From Sulfurimonas sediminis (GTDB taxonomy: Bacteria > Campylobacterota > Campylobacteria > Campylobacterales > Sulfurimonadaceae), in contig NZ_CP041235.1 in NCBI RefSeq assembly GCF_014905115.1, forward strand, positions 744,001 through 808,000: a stretch of 64,000 nt of DNA, written 5' to 3'. Shown here piece after piece: positions 8,767 through 18,511 of this stretch. Positions within the stretch are counted from its first letter, which is position 1, and the number at the start of each line of letters is the position of its first letter. The notes beneath the pieces were generated by a model. It had not been told where the DNA came from and ran no database searches. It saw only the letters and a list, made by a program, of their open reading frames with translations. A program made the translations under genes and the position numbers.

Positions 8767-10617
8767 TTAGTGCAGGTCTGCACTCGGTTTGTCTATATAA
8801 TAACCCTGCGATTTGTTTACACCCATTTCTATGAGTTTTTCATGTATCTCTTTTGTTTCAACATATTCTGCTATTGTTTTTATATTCATCTCTTTGGCAA
8901 AGGAAATGATGACGGAGGTCAAAACTTCCGAACTTTTGTTGTTCAGAATAGACTTGATAATGCTGCCGTCTATTTTGATAAAATCTGCCTGCAGTTTCAT
9001 CAGGTATTCAAAGTTTGAGTACCCTGTGCCAAAATCATCTATGGCAATACGGCATCCGTAGGATTTCACTTTCTTGATAAAGCGTTCAACGGTGTCAAAG
9101 TTTTTTATACTTTCACTCTCGACAATTTCAAAAATAACTCTCTCTCCTATGCCATAGTTTTGCAGCATTTGAAAAATATATTCATTCATATTGTGATCCA
9201 GAATGTCTTCGATGGTTAAATTAATGGAAAAATCATAGGTATTGTCTTTAAACGCTTCAAAACTCTTTCTGATGACAATTTTTGTCAGTTTTTTATAAAG
9301 TTTGGCTTTTTTTGCAATTTCCAGAAAGTGCCATGGTGTTACAATGTTTCCTTTCTTGTCTACAAGCCGTATCAGTGATTCGTATTTGGTGACTGTACGC
9401 GTTTTGTTGTCCATAATAGGTTGAAAAAACATAATGATTCTGTTCTCCAAAATGGCATCTTTTATCTCCTGAATCCATTTTAGATTATTTTCATATTCTT
9501 CGTTGAGTGAGGCTTCATCATTGTAAAAAACGATGTTTTTTGACTCTTTTTTTGCAAGTTTGAGTGCCATATTTGCTGTAGGCAGGAGAAGTTCTGTCTC
9601 TTCAAAAGAGATACCGACTGTTATGTTTAAATAGATGTCATGGTCTTCAATGGTAAGAGGATGTTTGTGTATTTCGTCTATAAGTTTTGTGAGATTGTTT
9701 TTGAGAGTGTCGCGGTTTTTCTCTTTGGAGAGTAAAACAAACTCGTCACCACTGAGTCTGAAGAGTTTACATTCCGGATTTTTTTTAAGATTTTCCTGCA
9801 AAAATTCAGAAAATTTTATAAGAACCTTGTCTCCGAATTTTTCACCATAAAGATCATTTATCTGACTGAAAGTATCTATATTTATCAAAAGAAGCGAGAA
9901 ATTGTTTATCTCCTTTTTTGCTTCTATCAATGCCCTTCTGTTTGGCAAACCTGTCAGAGAATCTGTGTAAAACATTTTGGTTAACTCATCCTGGGTATAT
10001 TCCATGAGTTCATTGTGTTTTTCTTTGAGTTTTTCTTTTGTGTTGATATCTGTTTTACGAATAAAATATTTGAGTAAAAGATATATACCGCACAAAGCGG
10101 CAGTAACATTCAAAAAGAAAAAAACTTCCTGTGCAAGGGGTGGTATGGTGTGATTGTAATGTGTGATAAGAATAGGGTCTATGACGACTGACAACACAAC
10201 CAGAGCTACAAATGAGTAGAGCCAGTACTGAGACTTTTGCTCCTTTTCATGAATAAGCGAGGCTATAGGGGCAAAAAATGCCCAAATCATGACATAGCTT
10301 CCCTGCGCGAAGCCTCCTAGGGTCCACATGAGCAGAAACGGTAAAATAAGAACCAGTAACATTTGGACTCTCTGAACGATTAACAAATTTTTATTTCGCT
10401 TGTAACACCAAAGGTTTACAAATGAGACACAAGAGTAAAAAAGAGGAATAAGTGCCGGAATATACTGTTCAAAAGCGATATAAATAAGAGCCCAGACAAG
10501 ACTTACGGGCCCTATAATCATCGGCACTATAATAATAGACGCTTCTTTGAGTTCATCTTCACTGACCTGTTCAGTGTTAAGTAGTATATGTAAATAATGT
10601 TTATAGGCTTGAATCAT
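8767..10617 (-). CDS. Membrane GGDEF-EAL protein, probable c-di-GMP phosphodiesterase
   Basis: 616 residues. About six membrane segments occupy residues 25-200 with no large periplasmic domain. A GGDEF domain follows (about 215-370) with LTGLPNRR and an SGDEF version of the active loop; no RxxD inhibitory site is visible upstream of it. The EAL domain (about 380-616) has ESL in place of EAL but keeps the catalytic acidic and metal residues: DDFGTGYSN, KIDGS and AEYVET. Substitution in GGDEF and retention in EAL suggest hydrolysis of c-di-GMP, perhaps with the GGDEF half as a GTP sensor. A second such gene lies beyond rhlE. Confidence 0.88.
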   Translation of the reverse strand: MIQAYKHYLHILLNTEQVSEDELKEASIIIVPMIIGPVSLVWALIYIAFEQYIPALIPLFYSCVSFVNLWCYKRNKNLLIVQRVQMLLVLILPFLLMWTLGGFAQGSYVMIWAFFAPIASLIHEKEQKSQYWLYSFVALVVLSVVIDPILITHYNHTIPPLAQEVFFFLNVTAALCGIYLLLKYFIRKTDINTKEKLKEKHNELMEYTQDELTKMFYTDSLTGLPNRRALIEAKKEINNFSLLLINIDTFSQINDLYGEKFGDKVLIKFSEFLQENLKKNPECKLFRLSGDEFVLLSKEKNRDTLKNNLTKLIDEIHKHPLTIEDHDIYLNITVGISFEETELLLPTANMALKLAKKESKNIVFYNDEASLNEEYENNLKWIQEIKDAILENRIIMFFQPIMDNKTRTVTKYESLIRLVDKKGNIVTPWHFLEIAKKAKLYKKLTKIVIRKSFEAFKDNTYDFSINLTIEDILDHNMNEYIFQMLQNYGIGERVIFEIVESESIKNFDTVERFIKKVKSYGCRIAIDDFGTGYSNFEYLMKLQADFIKIDGSIIKSILNNKSSEVLTSVIISFAKEMNIKTIAEYVETKEIHEKLIEMGVNKSQGYYIDKPSADLH

Positions 10618-10770
10618 TCGTTAACTTTTAATTTTTCAGTAATTATATCACAAATTTATCACAAGTATTGCTGAAACAGCTATTAAATTTTATTATCTGA
10701 TTTATAAACAAAATGTGATAGAAAGGGGAGAAAATATGGTAAAATTAGATATATTAATTGAGGGAAGAAA

Positions 10771-12045
10771 ATGTCATTTGAAAAGCTGGGAGTTTTTAAG
10801 CCGTTACTGGATGCTATAAAGGATTTGGGCTATACAGAGCCTACTCTGGTGCAAACAAGGGCTATCCCCTTGGTACTGGCAAAAAAAGATGTTTTTGCCA
10901 CAGCACAGACAGGAACAGGCAAGACAGCTGCTTTTGTTTTGCCGATACTGCAAAAACTGAGAAAACCTGTGCAGGGCAAAGGAGTCCGTGCTGTTATACT
11001 TTCTCCTACACGAGAGTTGAGTATACAGATACATGATGATATTTCGGATTTATCAAAATATATGGAGATTCGGACAACAATTCTGGTTGGCGGCAAAGAT
11101 TTGCAAAAGCAGCGTGAAGCCTTGAAAAAGGGAACGGAGATTGTTATTGCAACACCCGGACGCTTGCTTGAACATATAGAAAACGGTTTGAGTCTCAAAG
11201 ATGTGGAGATTTTTGTGCTTGATGAAGCAGACAGAATGTTGGATATGGGTTTTACCAAAGATATCCGAAAAATTCATCCGCTTATGCCAAAGAGACACCA
11301 GACACTTCTTTTTTCGGCAACATTCAGTGACAAGGTACGCAGGCTCTCCAAACTTATTTTGACCAAACCGGCGTTTATCGAAACGGCGAAAAAGAACACA
11401 ACCGTAGATACAATCAATCAGGTGGCTTATCTTGTGGATACTGAGAGAAAAGCTGAACTGTTGGCGTATTTGATAGGGTCTAGAAACTTTCCTCAGGTTT
11501 TGGTTTTTACAAGAACAAAAGCAAGTGCCGACAGACTTTTTGAAGAACTGCAAAAAGACGGACTAAAATGCGGGATTCTTCACGGAGACAGAACAAAAGC
11601 AAACCGCTTAAAAACACTCAAACAGTTTAAAGAGGGCAAAACAAGAGTATTGGTGGCAACCGATATTGCTTCACGCGGTTTGGACATAGAAGAGTTGCCC
11701 TATGTCATTAACTACGAATTGCCTTCAATCCCGGAGGATTATGTTCATAGAGTAGGGCGTACAGGGCGTGCCGGACGCGAAGGTGAGGCAATCTCTCTCA
11801 TTGATATTTATGAAAAATATGACATAAAAGACATCGAAAAGCTCATAGGACAAAAAATTCCCCAGGAAGTGGTCGAGGGTTTTGAACCGGATCCTACGAT
11901 ACGAAGAAAAGATGTGGACGAAGTCAAACTCAAGGCGGAACATAAAAAACCTGAAAGTAAACGAGTTCGTCACTACAGTAAAAATACCACAGGCATACAG
12001 ACGAAACGAAATCCAAAAAAGCGTAAGACAACCAAGAGGGACTAG
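10771..12045 (+). CDS. rhlE: DEAD-box RNA helicase (RhlE type)
   Basis: 424 residues with all helicase motifs: Q motif near residue 28, AQTGTGKT (46-53, motif I), PTREL (Ia), TPGR (Ib), DEAD (151-154, II), SATF (III), and HRVGRTGRAG (VI). A basic lysine/arginine-rich tail of about 60 residues follows, as in RhlE/DeaD proteins, and would bind RNA. The enzyme unwinds short RNA duplexes in ribosome assembly and mRNA decay. RBS GAGGGAAG lies just upstream. The last four bases overlap the convergent EAL gene. Confidence 0.92.
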   Translation: MSFEKLGVFKPLLDAIKDLGYTEPTLVQTRAIPLVLAKKDVFATAQTGTGKTAAFVLPILQKLRKPVQGKGVRAVILSPTRELSIQIHDDISDLSKYMEIRTTILVGGKDLQKQREALKKGTEIVIATPGRLLEHIENGLSLKDVEIFVLDEADRMLDMGFTKDIRKIHPLMPKRHQTLLFSATFSDKVRRLSKLILTKPAFIETAKKNTTVDTINQVAYLVDTERKAELLAYLIGSRNFPQVLVFTRTKASADRLFEELQKDGLKCGILHGDRTKANRLKTLKQFKEGKTRVLVATDIASRGLDIEELPYVINYELPSIPEDYVHRVGRTGRAGREGEAISLIDIYEKYDIKDIEKLIGQKIPQEVVEGFEPDPTIRRKDVDEVKLKAEHKKPESKRVRHYSKNTTGIQTKRNPKKRKTTKRD

Positions 12046-13961
12046 TCTAGAATATTTGGCAGAGGCTTTCCTATATGATAGCCCTGGAGCATATCAATCC
12101 CAAGTTCTATAGCCTTGTTTTGTATTGTCTCGTCTTCTATATACTCGGCAATGGTTATAAGGTCAAGCTCTTTTGCCAAATTGATAATATTTTTAAAGAG
12201 TTTTTCATAATGTATGTCTGATGCAATATATTTGACTATGGAACCGTCAATTTTAAGATAATTGAGATTCAGTTTGATAACATTTGAAAGATTGGAATAT
12301 CCGCTTCCAAAATCATCCATGGCAATTGTGATTCGGGCATCTTTTGCTTTTTGTATAAATTCACAGAGTGCATCAAAATTGTCAAACTCCTCACTTTCTA
12401 AAATCTCCAAGGTTAACTGTCCGGCAATATCTTCTTGGACTGCCTGTGTGAAAATGGCTTCGCAGAATTCTGAATTTTGAATATCCAAAGCGGAAATATT
12501 AAAAGAAAAGCTTAAAGAAGGGTTCTTTTTGGCTATTTGAATAACCTGTGTAAACATTTGCAGAGAGAGTTTATGATAAAGAGGTGTCTTTTTGGCTACA
12601 TCCAGAAAATACCAGGGCGCAACAATCTCTCCGTTTTGCCTCTCGATACGCATAAGTGTTTCATATTTGATGATTTTGTGCTGCTTGACATCATATATGG
12701 GTTGCAGGTAGCTGTAGACTTTGTTATATTGCAGGGCATAATCTATATCATCCAAAATACGTTTGTTTTTTTTGTTGTGATTCATATTTTCATGATACAG
12801 GGCTAAGAGCATATTGTGCTGTTTTGCAAATTTCAAGGCTATTTCGGCATGAATAAACGGATTGGAACTCTCTACAACTTCTCCTATACCGGCTTTCATG
12901 CTGAGTGTAGTTTTGTATCCCTCACAGGTAAATTTTTGTTGATGCAGAGCAGAGAGTATATCTTCTGTTTTTTGCATAAATGTTTTTACCGCCATTGTCT
13001 GTGTGTTGACTATGCAAAACAAGTCTGCATGGAGTTTATACAGTTTCAGGTCTACAGGGATGTTTTTTTGCAGCAGTTTTGCAACATATCTCAGATATTC
13101 ATTTCCGTAGGCATAACCGTAAATATCATTCAGCATACCAAAATGTTCAATATCCAAAATGGCAATAAAAAAGGGAGTGCCATTGTGGTTTTTAGTTAAG
13201 TCATAAACAAGTTTTTTGGCATTTTCAAGCTGGGTAAGTGCATCAACATTGTAAGCCTTTTTAATTTCGTCTGTTTTTTGTTTCACAATACTGTTTAAGC
13301 GTTTGACAACGATGAAGTTGAAAAACATATAAAACAGAATGATAAAAAATACAGGGACAATCAGATACAGAATTTTACTTAAAAGTATATGTTTGAGTGT
13401 GATGATGTCTTGAATATTGTAATCGGCACCGACAACATATTTTTTACCGTTTTTTGTCTGTTTAAGTATGTAGACACTGTAAAAGTCTCCCCACTTGTCT
13501 TTTGAATGATTAAAAAGAGGTTGGTTGAAGTTTGTCGTGTTAAAAAGCTCTTGCAGTTGCGGGTCTGTATATGTATCAAAAGAGTAGATGTCACTGCTGT
13601 TTTGTTCCAAATCTTTTTCTTTGGCACTTGAACTTGAAAATCTGATGATATTGTTTTTATCCCGGATGAAGGAGTATACATAGGCAAGACGGGTATTGCG
13701 GATAAACTGAGTAAGATTTTTAATATTTTCAAAATCTTGTGCATACGTAGGCTTGTTTGCAAGCAAATTATCATCATGATAGGTACTTTTCAGAATCAAA
13801 GGGACACTGTTTGCACCATGGAGCAGCTCTTGTCTAATATTTGCATGCAAGGCTTTTTCAGCCGTACTGTAAGAGTATAACCTGTAAAGAAAGAAAAAGA
13901 GTGTATATATGAGGATAAAAATAAGTAAGTTTTTGAAATTTATTAATTTTGAATTGAACAT
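12042..13961 (-). CDS. Membrane sensor with degenerate GGDEF and EAL domains
   Basis: 639 residues. TM1 at about 12-32, a periplasmic sensor of about 155 residues, TM2 at about 190-215, then a GGDEF-like domain whose active loop reads HADLF, so it cannot make c-di-GMP. The EAL domain (about 395-639) has ETL for EAL but keeps DDFGSGYSN, KIDGS and AEYIED, so phosphodiesterase activity is plausible. The periplasmic part has the look of a Cache-type domain, which I infer from size and position. Its stop overlaps the stop of rhlE by four bases, tail to tail. Confidence 0.87.
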   Translation of the reverse strand: MFNSKLINFKNLLIFILIYTLFFFLYRLYSYSTAEKALHANIRQELLHGANSVPLILKSTYHDDNLLANKPTYAQDFENIKNLTQFIRNTRLAYVYSFIRDKNNIIRFSSSSAKEKDLEQNSSDIYSFDTYTDPQLQELFNTTNFNQPLFNHSKDKWGDFYSVYILKQTKNGKKYVVGADYNIQDIITLKHILLSKILYLIVPVFFIILFYMFFNFIVVKRLNSIVKQKTDEIKKAYNVDALTQLENAKKLVYDLTKNHNGTPFFIAILDIEHFGMLNDIYGYAYGNEYLRYVAKLLQKNIPVDLKLYKLHADLFCIVNTQTMAVKTFMQKTEDILSALHQQKFTCEGYKTTLSMKAGIGEVVESSNPFIHAEIALKFAKQHNMLLALYHENMNHNKKNKRILDDIDYALQYNKVYSYLQPIYDVKQHKIIKYETLMRIERQNGEIVAPWYFLDVAKKTPLYHKLSLQMFTQVIQIAKKNPSLSFSFNISALDIQNSEFCEAIFTQAVQEDIAGQLTLEILESEEFDNFDALCEFIQKAKDARITIAMDDFGSGYSNLSNVIKLNLNYLKIDGSIVKYIASDIHYEKLFKNIINLAKELDLITIAEYIEDETIQNKAIELGIDMLQGYHIGKPLPNILD

Positions 13962-14060
13962 GTGGAATTATATTGTATAAAACTTTCTTATACTTTAAAA
14001 TTAATGAATTTTCATGGAAAATTTAAGTAAAATATCAGTATTAAAAATAAAAGAGTAATA

Positions 14061-16622
14061 ATGAATACAGAAGTAAAAGCAAAATATTTAAAAGATTATA
14101 AAAAGCCCGCCTATGCAATTGAGAGTGTTGATTTGCTGTTTGAATTATTTGAAGAAGAGACATTTGTTACAAACACTATGCAGATAAAAAAAACAGATGC
14201 AAGTGTGAATGATTTAACACTTGATGCTGTGAATCTGGAACTTTTAGAGCTTTCTTTAAATGATTTAAAGTTGCAGGAGAGCCGCTATATTATCGAAGAG
14301 GAAAAACTCACTGTTCTCAATGTTCCTGATGCGTTTGAGATAAAAATAAAAAACAAAATATATCCGCAAGACAATACAGAACTTGAAGGGCTGTATAAAT
14401 CAGGCGATATTTTTTGTACCCAAAATGAGCCTGAGGGGTTTAGAAGTATTACACCTTTCCTTGACCGTCCTGATATTATGAGTCTGTTTACAACGACGAT
14501 TCTTGCAGACAAAAAGAAGTATCCTGTTTTACTCAGTAACGGCAATAAAATTAAATGTCATGAAGATTTCAAAGAACGCCATGGGGTAACCTGGCATGAC
14601 CCGCATCCAAAACCTTCGTATCTTTTTGCGCTTGTGGCAGGGAATCTTGGCAGTATAAGTGATGAATTTACAACAATACAAGGCAATAAAGTCGCGTTAA
14701 ATATTTACTGTGATTTGGGAAACGAGCAGAAGTGTCATCATGCCATGCACTCGCTTAAAGCCTCTATGAAATGGGATGAAGAGAAATACGGGCGTGCCTA
14801 TGATTTGGATATTTACAATATTGTAGCAGTTGACAGTTTTAACATGGGTGCAATGGAAAACAAGGGACTCAACATTTTTAACTCCGCCTATGTACTGGCA
14901 GATACCGATACAGCCACTGATGCCAATTTTATGGGAATAGAGAGTGTGATAGCGCATGAGTATTTCCACAACTGGACAGGCAACCGCATTACATGTAGAG
15001 ACTGGTTTCAACTCACACTTAAAGAGGGACTGACAGTTTTTCGCGACCAGTGCTTTTCGGCAGATATGAATTCAGCACAGGTACAACGCATTGAAGATGT
15101 AAAAGCACTCAGAGAAAGACAGTTTGTCGAAGATGCTTCACCGACACGCCATCCTATTCAGCCGGAGTCTTATATATCTATGAACAATTTTTACACGGCT
15201 ACGGTCTATGAAAAGGGTGCAGAAGTGATACGCATGGTTTATACACTTTTGGGTGAGAAAAACTACAGACAGGCGATGGATTTGTATTTTGAAACCTTTG
15301 ACGGACAGGCGGTTACAACTGATGACTTTTTATGGGCGATGCATGAATGCGGTGATTTTGACTTGGAACTTTTTAAAAGATGGTACAAACAAAGCGGTAC
15401 ACCGCGTTTACATGTAAAGGAGTCTTTTGAAAATGGGACATATAGCATATTATTAACACAAAAAATTCCGGATGATGTTGACGGAAAAAAACAAAAGCCC
15501 TGTTATTACCCTTTAAAGATGGGGCTTTTAGATAGAGATGGCAGTGAGATTTTGGCAAAAACTTTGATAATATCGAAAGAAAGTGAAACTTTTGTATTTG
15601 AGAATTTAAAAGAAAAACCTGTACTTTCCATAAATCGGGATTTTTCCGTACCAATAATTGTTGAGTATGGTGAGGCTCAATTTGCTTTTTTAATGAAGTA
15701 TGACACAAACAGTTTTACGCAGTATGAGGCAACACAGAATTTTGCACTCCGGACAATCAGTGAAATTATAGAGTCCAGTGCCATCAATGATGATTTTGTA
15801 GATGCATATGGACATTTGCTTGATTTGGATGTTGATTTGTCTTACAAAGCACTGCTTTTGGAACTGCCGTCTGTTTCAGCAGTTATGCAACTACAAAAAG
15901 AGATAGATTTTGACGCGATATATGATGCACAGGATAAACTGTTGTTGCATATAGCACAAAAATACAAAGAGAAGTTGTTAGATATTTATAAGCAAAATCA
16001 TCTGCCTGCATCAGCAAGCTTAGAGGCAAAATATATTGCAAAACGAGCCATAAAAAACAGAGCATTGAAAATTCTTTCCATACTGAAAAATGATGAGGTC
16101 GCAGAGTTGGCACAAAAACAGTATGAAGAATCACTCACTATGACTGACCGTATTGTTGCTTTGGATGTTTTGGAAAACTTACATGTATCGTATGCTGAAG
16201 TTGCACTGCAGGATTTTTATAACAGATATAAAGATGAAACACTCGTCATGAACAAATATTTTGCAATTTTGGCATCTTCGAGCCGTTATGATGTGCTTGA
16301 ACGTGTTGAGAAACTTCAAAGAGACAAAGTGTATGATGAAAAAGTACCTAATCTTGTCCGCTCTTTAGTCGGTTCTTTCGCGCGAAACCATAAACATTTT
16401 CATGCTAAAGACGGAAGTGGGTATAAATTTCTGGCTGACAAAATCATAGAAATAGATAAAATCAATCCGCAAATAGCTTCAGGGCTCTGCGGTGCTTTTA
16501 AAGTCTGTGATAAAATGAACAAACATAATCAAGATTTGATAAAAAAAGAACTCTCGCGTGTAATTTCTACACAGGGGCTTTCAAAAAACAGTTTTGAAAT
16601 TATTGACAAAATATTAAAATAA
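14061..16622 (+). CDS. pepN: Aminopeptidase N (M1 family)
   Basis: 853 residues, the usual length of bacterial PepN. The exopeptidase signature GAMEN is at about 263-267 and the zinc motif HEYFH at 299-303 with the third ligand Glu in KEGLTVFRD about 19 residues later. No signal peptide is present, so it is cytoplasmic. It removes N-terminal residues from peptides in protein turnover. The gene stands alone between a divergent EAL gene and the sqr-like gene; TAAAAT at about 14031 is a possible -10. Confidence 0.95.
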   Translation: MNTEVKAKYLKDYKKPAYAIESVDLLFELFEEETFVTNTMQIKKTDASVNDLTLDAVNLELLELSLNDLKLQESRYIIEEEKLTVLNVPDAFEIKIKNKIYPQDNTELEGLYKSGDIFCTQNEPEGFRSITPFLDRPDIMSLFTTTILADKKKYPVLLSNGNKIKCHEDFKERHGVTWHDPHPKPSYLFALVAGNLGSISDEFTTIQGNKVALNIYCDLGNEQKCHHAMHSLKASMKWDEEKYGRAYDLDIYNIVAVDSFNMGAMENKGLNIFNSAYVLADTDTATDANFMGIESVIAHEYFHNWTGNRITCRDWFQLTLKEGLTVFRDQCFSADMNSAQVQRIEDVKALRERQFVEDASPTRHPIQPESYISMNNFYTATVYEKGAEVIRMVYTLLGEKNYRQAMDLYFETFDGQAVTTDDFLWAMHECGDFDLELFKRWYKQSGTPRLHVKESFENGTYSILLTQKIPDDVDGKKQKPCYYPLKMGLLDRDGSEILAKTLIISKESETFVFENLKEKPVLSINRDFSVPIIVEYGEAQFAFLMKYDTNSFTQYEATQNFALRTISEIIESSAINDDFVDAYGHLLDLDVDLSYKALLLELPSVSAVMQLQKEIDFDAIYDAQDKLLLHIAQKYKEKLLDIYKQNHLPASASLEAKYIAKRAIKNRALKILSILKNDEVAELAQKQYEESLTMTDRIVALDVLENLHVSYAEVALQDFYNRYKDETLVMNKYFAILASSSRYDVLERVEKLQRDKVYDEKVPNLVRSLVGSFARNHKHFHAKDGSGYKFLADKIIEIDKINPQIASGLCGAFKVCDKMNKHNQDLIKKELSRVISTQGLSKNSFEIIDKILK

Positions 16623-16649
16623 ACTTAATTTACAGAGTTACTGTTTTTA

Positions 16650-16673
16650 CAAATGCCCTGTTTTAGGCATTTG
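16650..16673 (+). terminator. Hairpin downstream of pepN
   Basis: CAAATGCC (16650-16657) pairs perfectly with GGCATTTG (16666-16673) around an 8-base loop. The following bases are only loosely T-rich (TGTCTCTTTTG), so it may be a weak intrinsic terminator between pepN and the sqr-like gene. Confidence 0.5.
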
Positions 16674-16791
16674 CAGGCTGTTGTCTCTTTTGCTTTTAAA
16701 ATTTATGCAAAAAAGAAAGAAAATCATGTGATAACATTGTGATATTATTTTGATAAAGTTACCAAGAACTTAAATTATAGAGGAAAATTAT

Positions 16792-18261
16792 ATGGCAAGA
16801 TTAGTTGTATTAGGTGGTGGTGTTGCTGGGCATACAACAGCTACATTCGCTGCAAAATGGTTAGGCTCAGATCATGAAGTTGTTGTTGTCACTCCAAATG
16901 CCAAGTGGAACTGGATTCCGTCAAACATCTGGGTGGGTGTCGGCCAAATGAAAAAAGAGGATGTGACATTTGATTTAGCACCTGTTTACGCAAAAGCGGG
17001 TATTGATTATCGTCAGGCAAAAGCAGTCTCTTTAAACCCGGAAGGTTCGCAGTCAAGTGATAAACCTTTTGTTACTATTGAGTATACAAGTGCGGATAAA
17101 GCAGGACAGACTGAAAATATAGAGTATGATTATATTGTCAATGCGACAGGACCAAAGCTGAATTTCGGAGCTACTCCAGGTTTAGGCGAAGGCAGTCAAC
17201 TGGGCGAGCATACTGTTTCTGTCTGTACGGCTGACCATGCGGTACATGCTGCAGAAAAATTAAATGAAGCCATTGAAAAAATGAAAGGCGGAACCCGTCA
17301 AAAATTCCTGATAGGAACTGGACACGGCATGTGTACATGTCAGGGGGCTGCATTTGAGTATATTTTCAATATTGAGCATGAACTTAGAAAAGCCGGTGTT
17401 CGTGACATGGCCGATATGAAATGGATCTCTAACGAATCTTTTCTTGGTGACTTCGGGATGGGCGGACTGCATATGAAAGTTGGGGGATATGTTGTTTCTT
17501 CCAAACTGTTTGCAGAATCTCTTTTTGCCGAAAGAGATGTTGACTGGCTCATCGGTGCGCATACAAGCAAAGTAGAAGCAGGAAAAGTTGAGTATGAACT
17601 GCTTGACGGTTCAACCGGTGAAGAAGAGTTTGATTTTGCAATGCTTATTCCTCCTTTTGCGGGTGTTGGTTTAAAAGCCTATAACAAAGCCGGTGAAGAT
17701 ATTACTGATACGGTATTTGCTCCAAACGGTTTCATGAAAGTGGATGCGGACTATACGCCAAAACCATACGAAGAGTGGAAAGCAAGTGACTGGCCAAGAA
17801 CATACCAAAATCCTACATATAAAAATATGTTTGCTGCAGGTATTGCTTTTGCTCCGCCGCATATTATTTCTAAACCGATGAAATCTCCAAACGGAACACC
17901 GATTAATCCTACACCGCCTAGAACTGGTATGCCTTCTGGTATCATCGGTAAAGCGGTTGCACATTCAGTTTGTGATTTGATGACAAAAGGTGAAAATGCT
18001 CATTTACATGAAGCTTCTATGGCTGAAATGGGTGCTGCCTGTGTTGCAAGTGCCGGTAAAGGTGTCTTTGACGGTACTGCTGCTGCGATGACAGTTTACC
18101 CTGTTGTTCCTGACTTTGAAAAATATCCGGGAACAGGGCGTGATACAGATTATACATTTGGTGAAATAGGGCTTGCGGGACACTGGATAAAACATATATT
18201 GCACTATCTGTTTATCTATAAAGCAAAACTAAATCCAGGTTGGACATTAATTCCAGAATAA
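16792..18261 (+). CDS. sqr: Sulfide:quinone oxidoreductase family flavoprotein
   Basis: 489 residues. The FAD Rossmann motif GGGVAGHTTA is at the very N-terminus, with the second dinucleotide-binding stretch NATGPKL near 120. Candidate redox cysteines are C145 (VSVCTAD), C181 and C183 (HGMCTCQG), C394 and C417. The family oxidises sulfide and passes electrons to the quinone pool at the membrane; the hydrophobic C-terminal end (HYLFIYKAKLNPGW) could anchor it. The sequence is longer than classical type I SQR and the subtype (IV or VI, or an FCC-like relative) cannot be fixed by eye. A 58-codon gene follows 16 bases later. Confidence 0.82.
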   Translation: MARLVVLGGGVAGHTTATFAAKWLGSDHEVVVVTPNAKWNWIPSNIWVGVGQMKKEDVTFDLAPVYAKAGIDYRQAKAVSLNPEGSQSSDKPFVTIEYTSADKAGQTENIEYDYIVNATGPKLNFGATPGLGEGSQLGEHTVSVCTADHAVHAAEKLNEAIEKMKGGTRQKFLIGTGHGMCTCQGAAFEYIFNIEHELRKAGVRDMADMKWISNESFLGDFGMGGLHMKVGGYVVSSKLFAESLFAERDVDWLIGAHTSKVEAGKVEYELLDGSTGEEEFDFAMLIPPFAGVGLKAYNKAGEDITDTVFAPNGFMKVDADYTPKPYEEWKASDWPRTYQNPTYKNMFAAGIAFAPPHIISKPMKSPNGTPINPTPPRTGMPSGIIGKAVAHSVCDLMTKGENAHLHEASMAEMGAACVASAGKGVFDGTAAAMTVYPVVPDFEKYPGTGRDTDYTFGEIGLAGHWIKHILHYLFIYKAKLNPGWTLIPE

Positions 18262-18277
18262 AAAAAGAGGAGAGATT

Positions 18278-18454
18278 ATGAGTGAAATAAAACAAGTTGA
18301 AGAGGAAGTAAATTTTCAAAAAAATGATAAGTTTACTTTAACAATGATACCGGGAGCATTTGCTAGAAAAATGCGTACTTGTGTAATCTGGCAGTTTATC
18401 AGATTTATAATAATCAATATAAAAATGATTATAGTTGTAGGTAAGAGTCACTAA
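18278..18454 (+). CDS. Small protein of 58 residues, cotranscribed with the sqr-like gene
   Basis: ATG 18278 follows GAGGAGAG at good spacing, 16 bases after the sqr-like stop, and the frame runs 58 codons to TAA. The N-terminus is acidic and soluble (MSEIKQVEEEVN), the C-terminal third is hydrophobic and basic (WQFIRFIIINIKMIIVVGK), so it may be membrane-associated. A strong terminator follows directly. I do not recognise the family. It may be a real small partner of the flavoprotein or the remnant of a longer gene. Confidence 0.6.
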   Translation: MSEIKQVEEEVNFQKNDKFTLTMIPGAFARKMRTCVIWQFIRFIIINIKMIIVVGKSH

Positions 18455-18459
18455 CAAGA

Positions 18460-18487
18460 AGAGTCTTGAAATTTTATTCAAGACTCT
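18460..18487 (+). terminator. Intrinsic terminator of the sqr-like operon
   Basis: An 11-bp perfect stem AGAGTCTTGAA / TTCAAGACTCT with a 6-base loop, followed by TTTC. It starts six bases after the stop of the 58-codon gene. Confidence 0.85.
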
Positions 18488-18511
18488 TTCTAGTATAAGG
18501 TACAAAAAACA

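Noticed and set aside
8372-8834. Plus-strand frames opposite the DUF2062 gene
   Set aside because: No ribosome site or family pattern; they shadow a clear gene.
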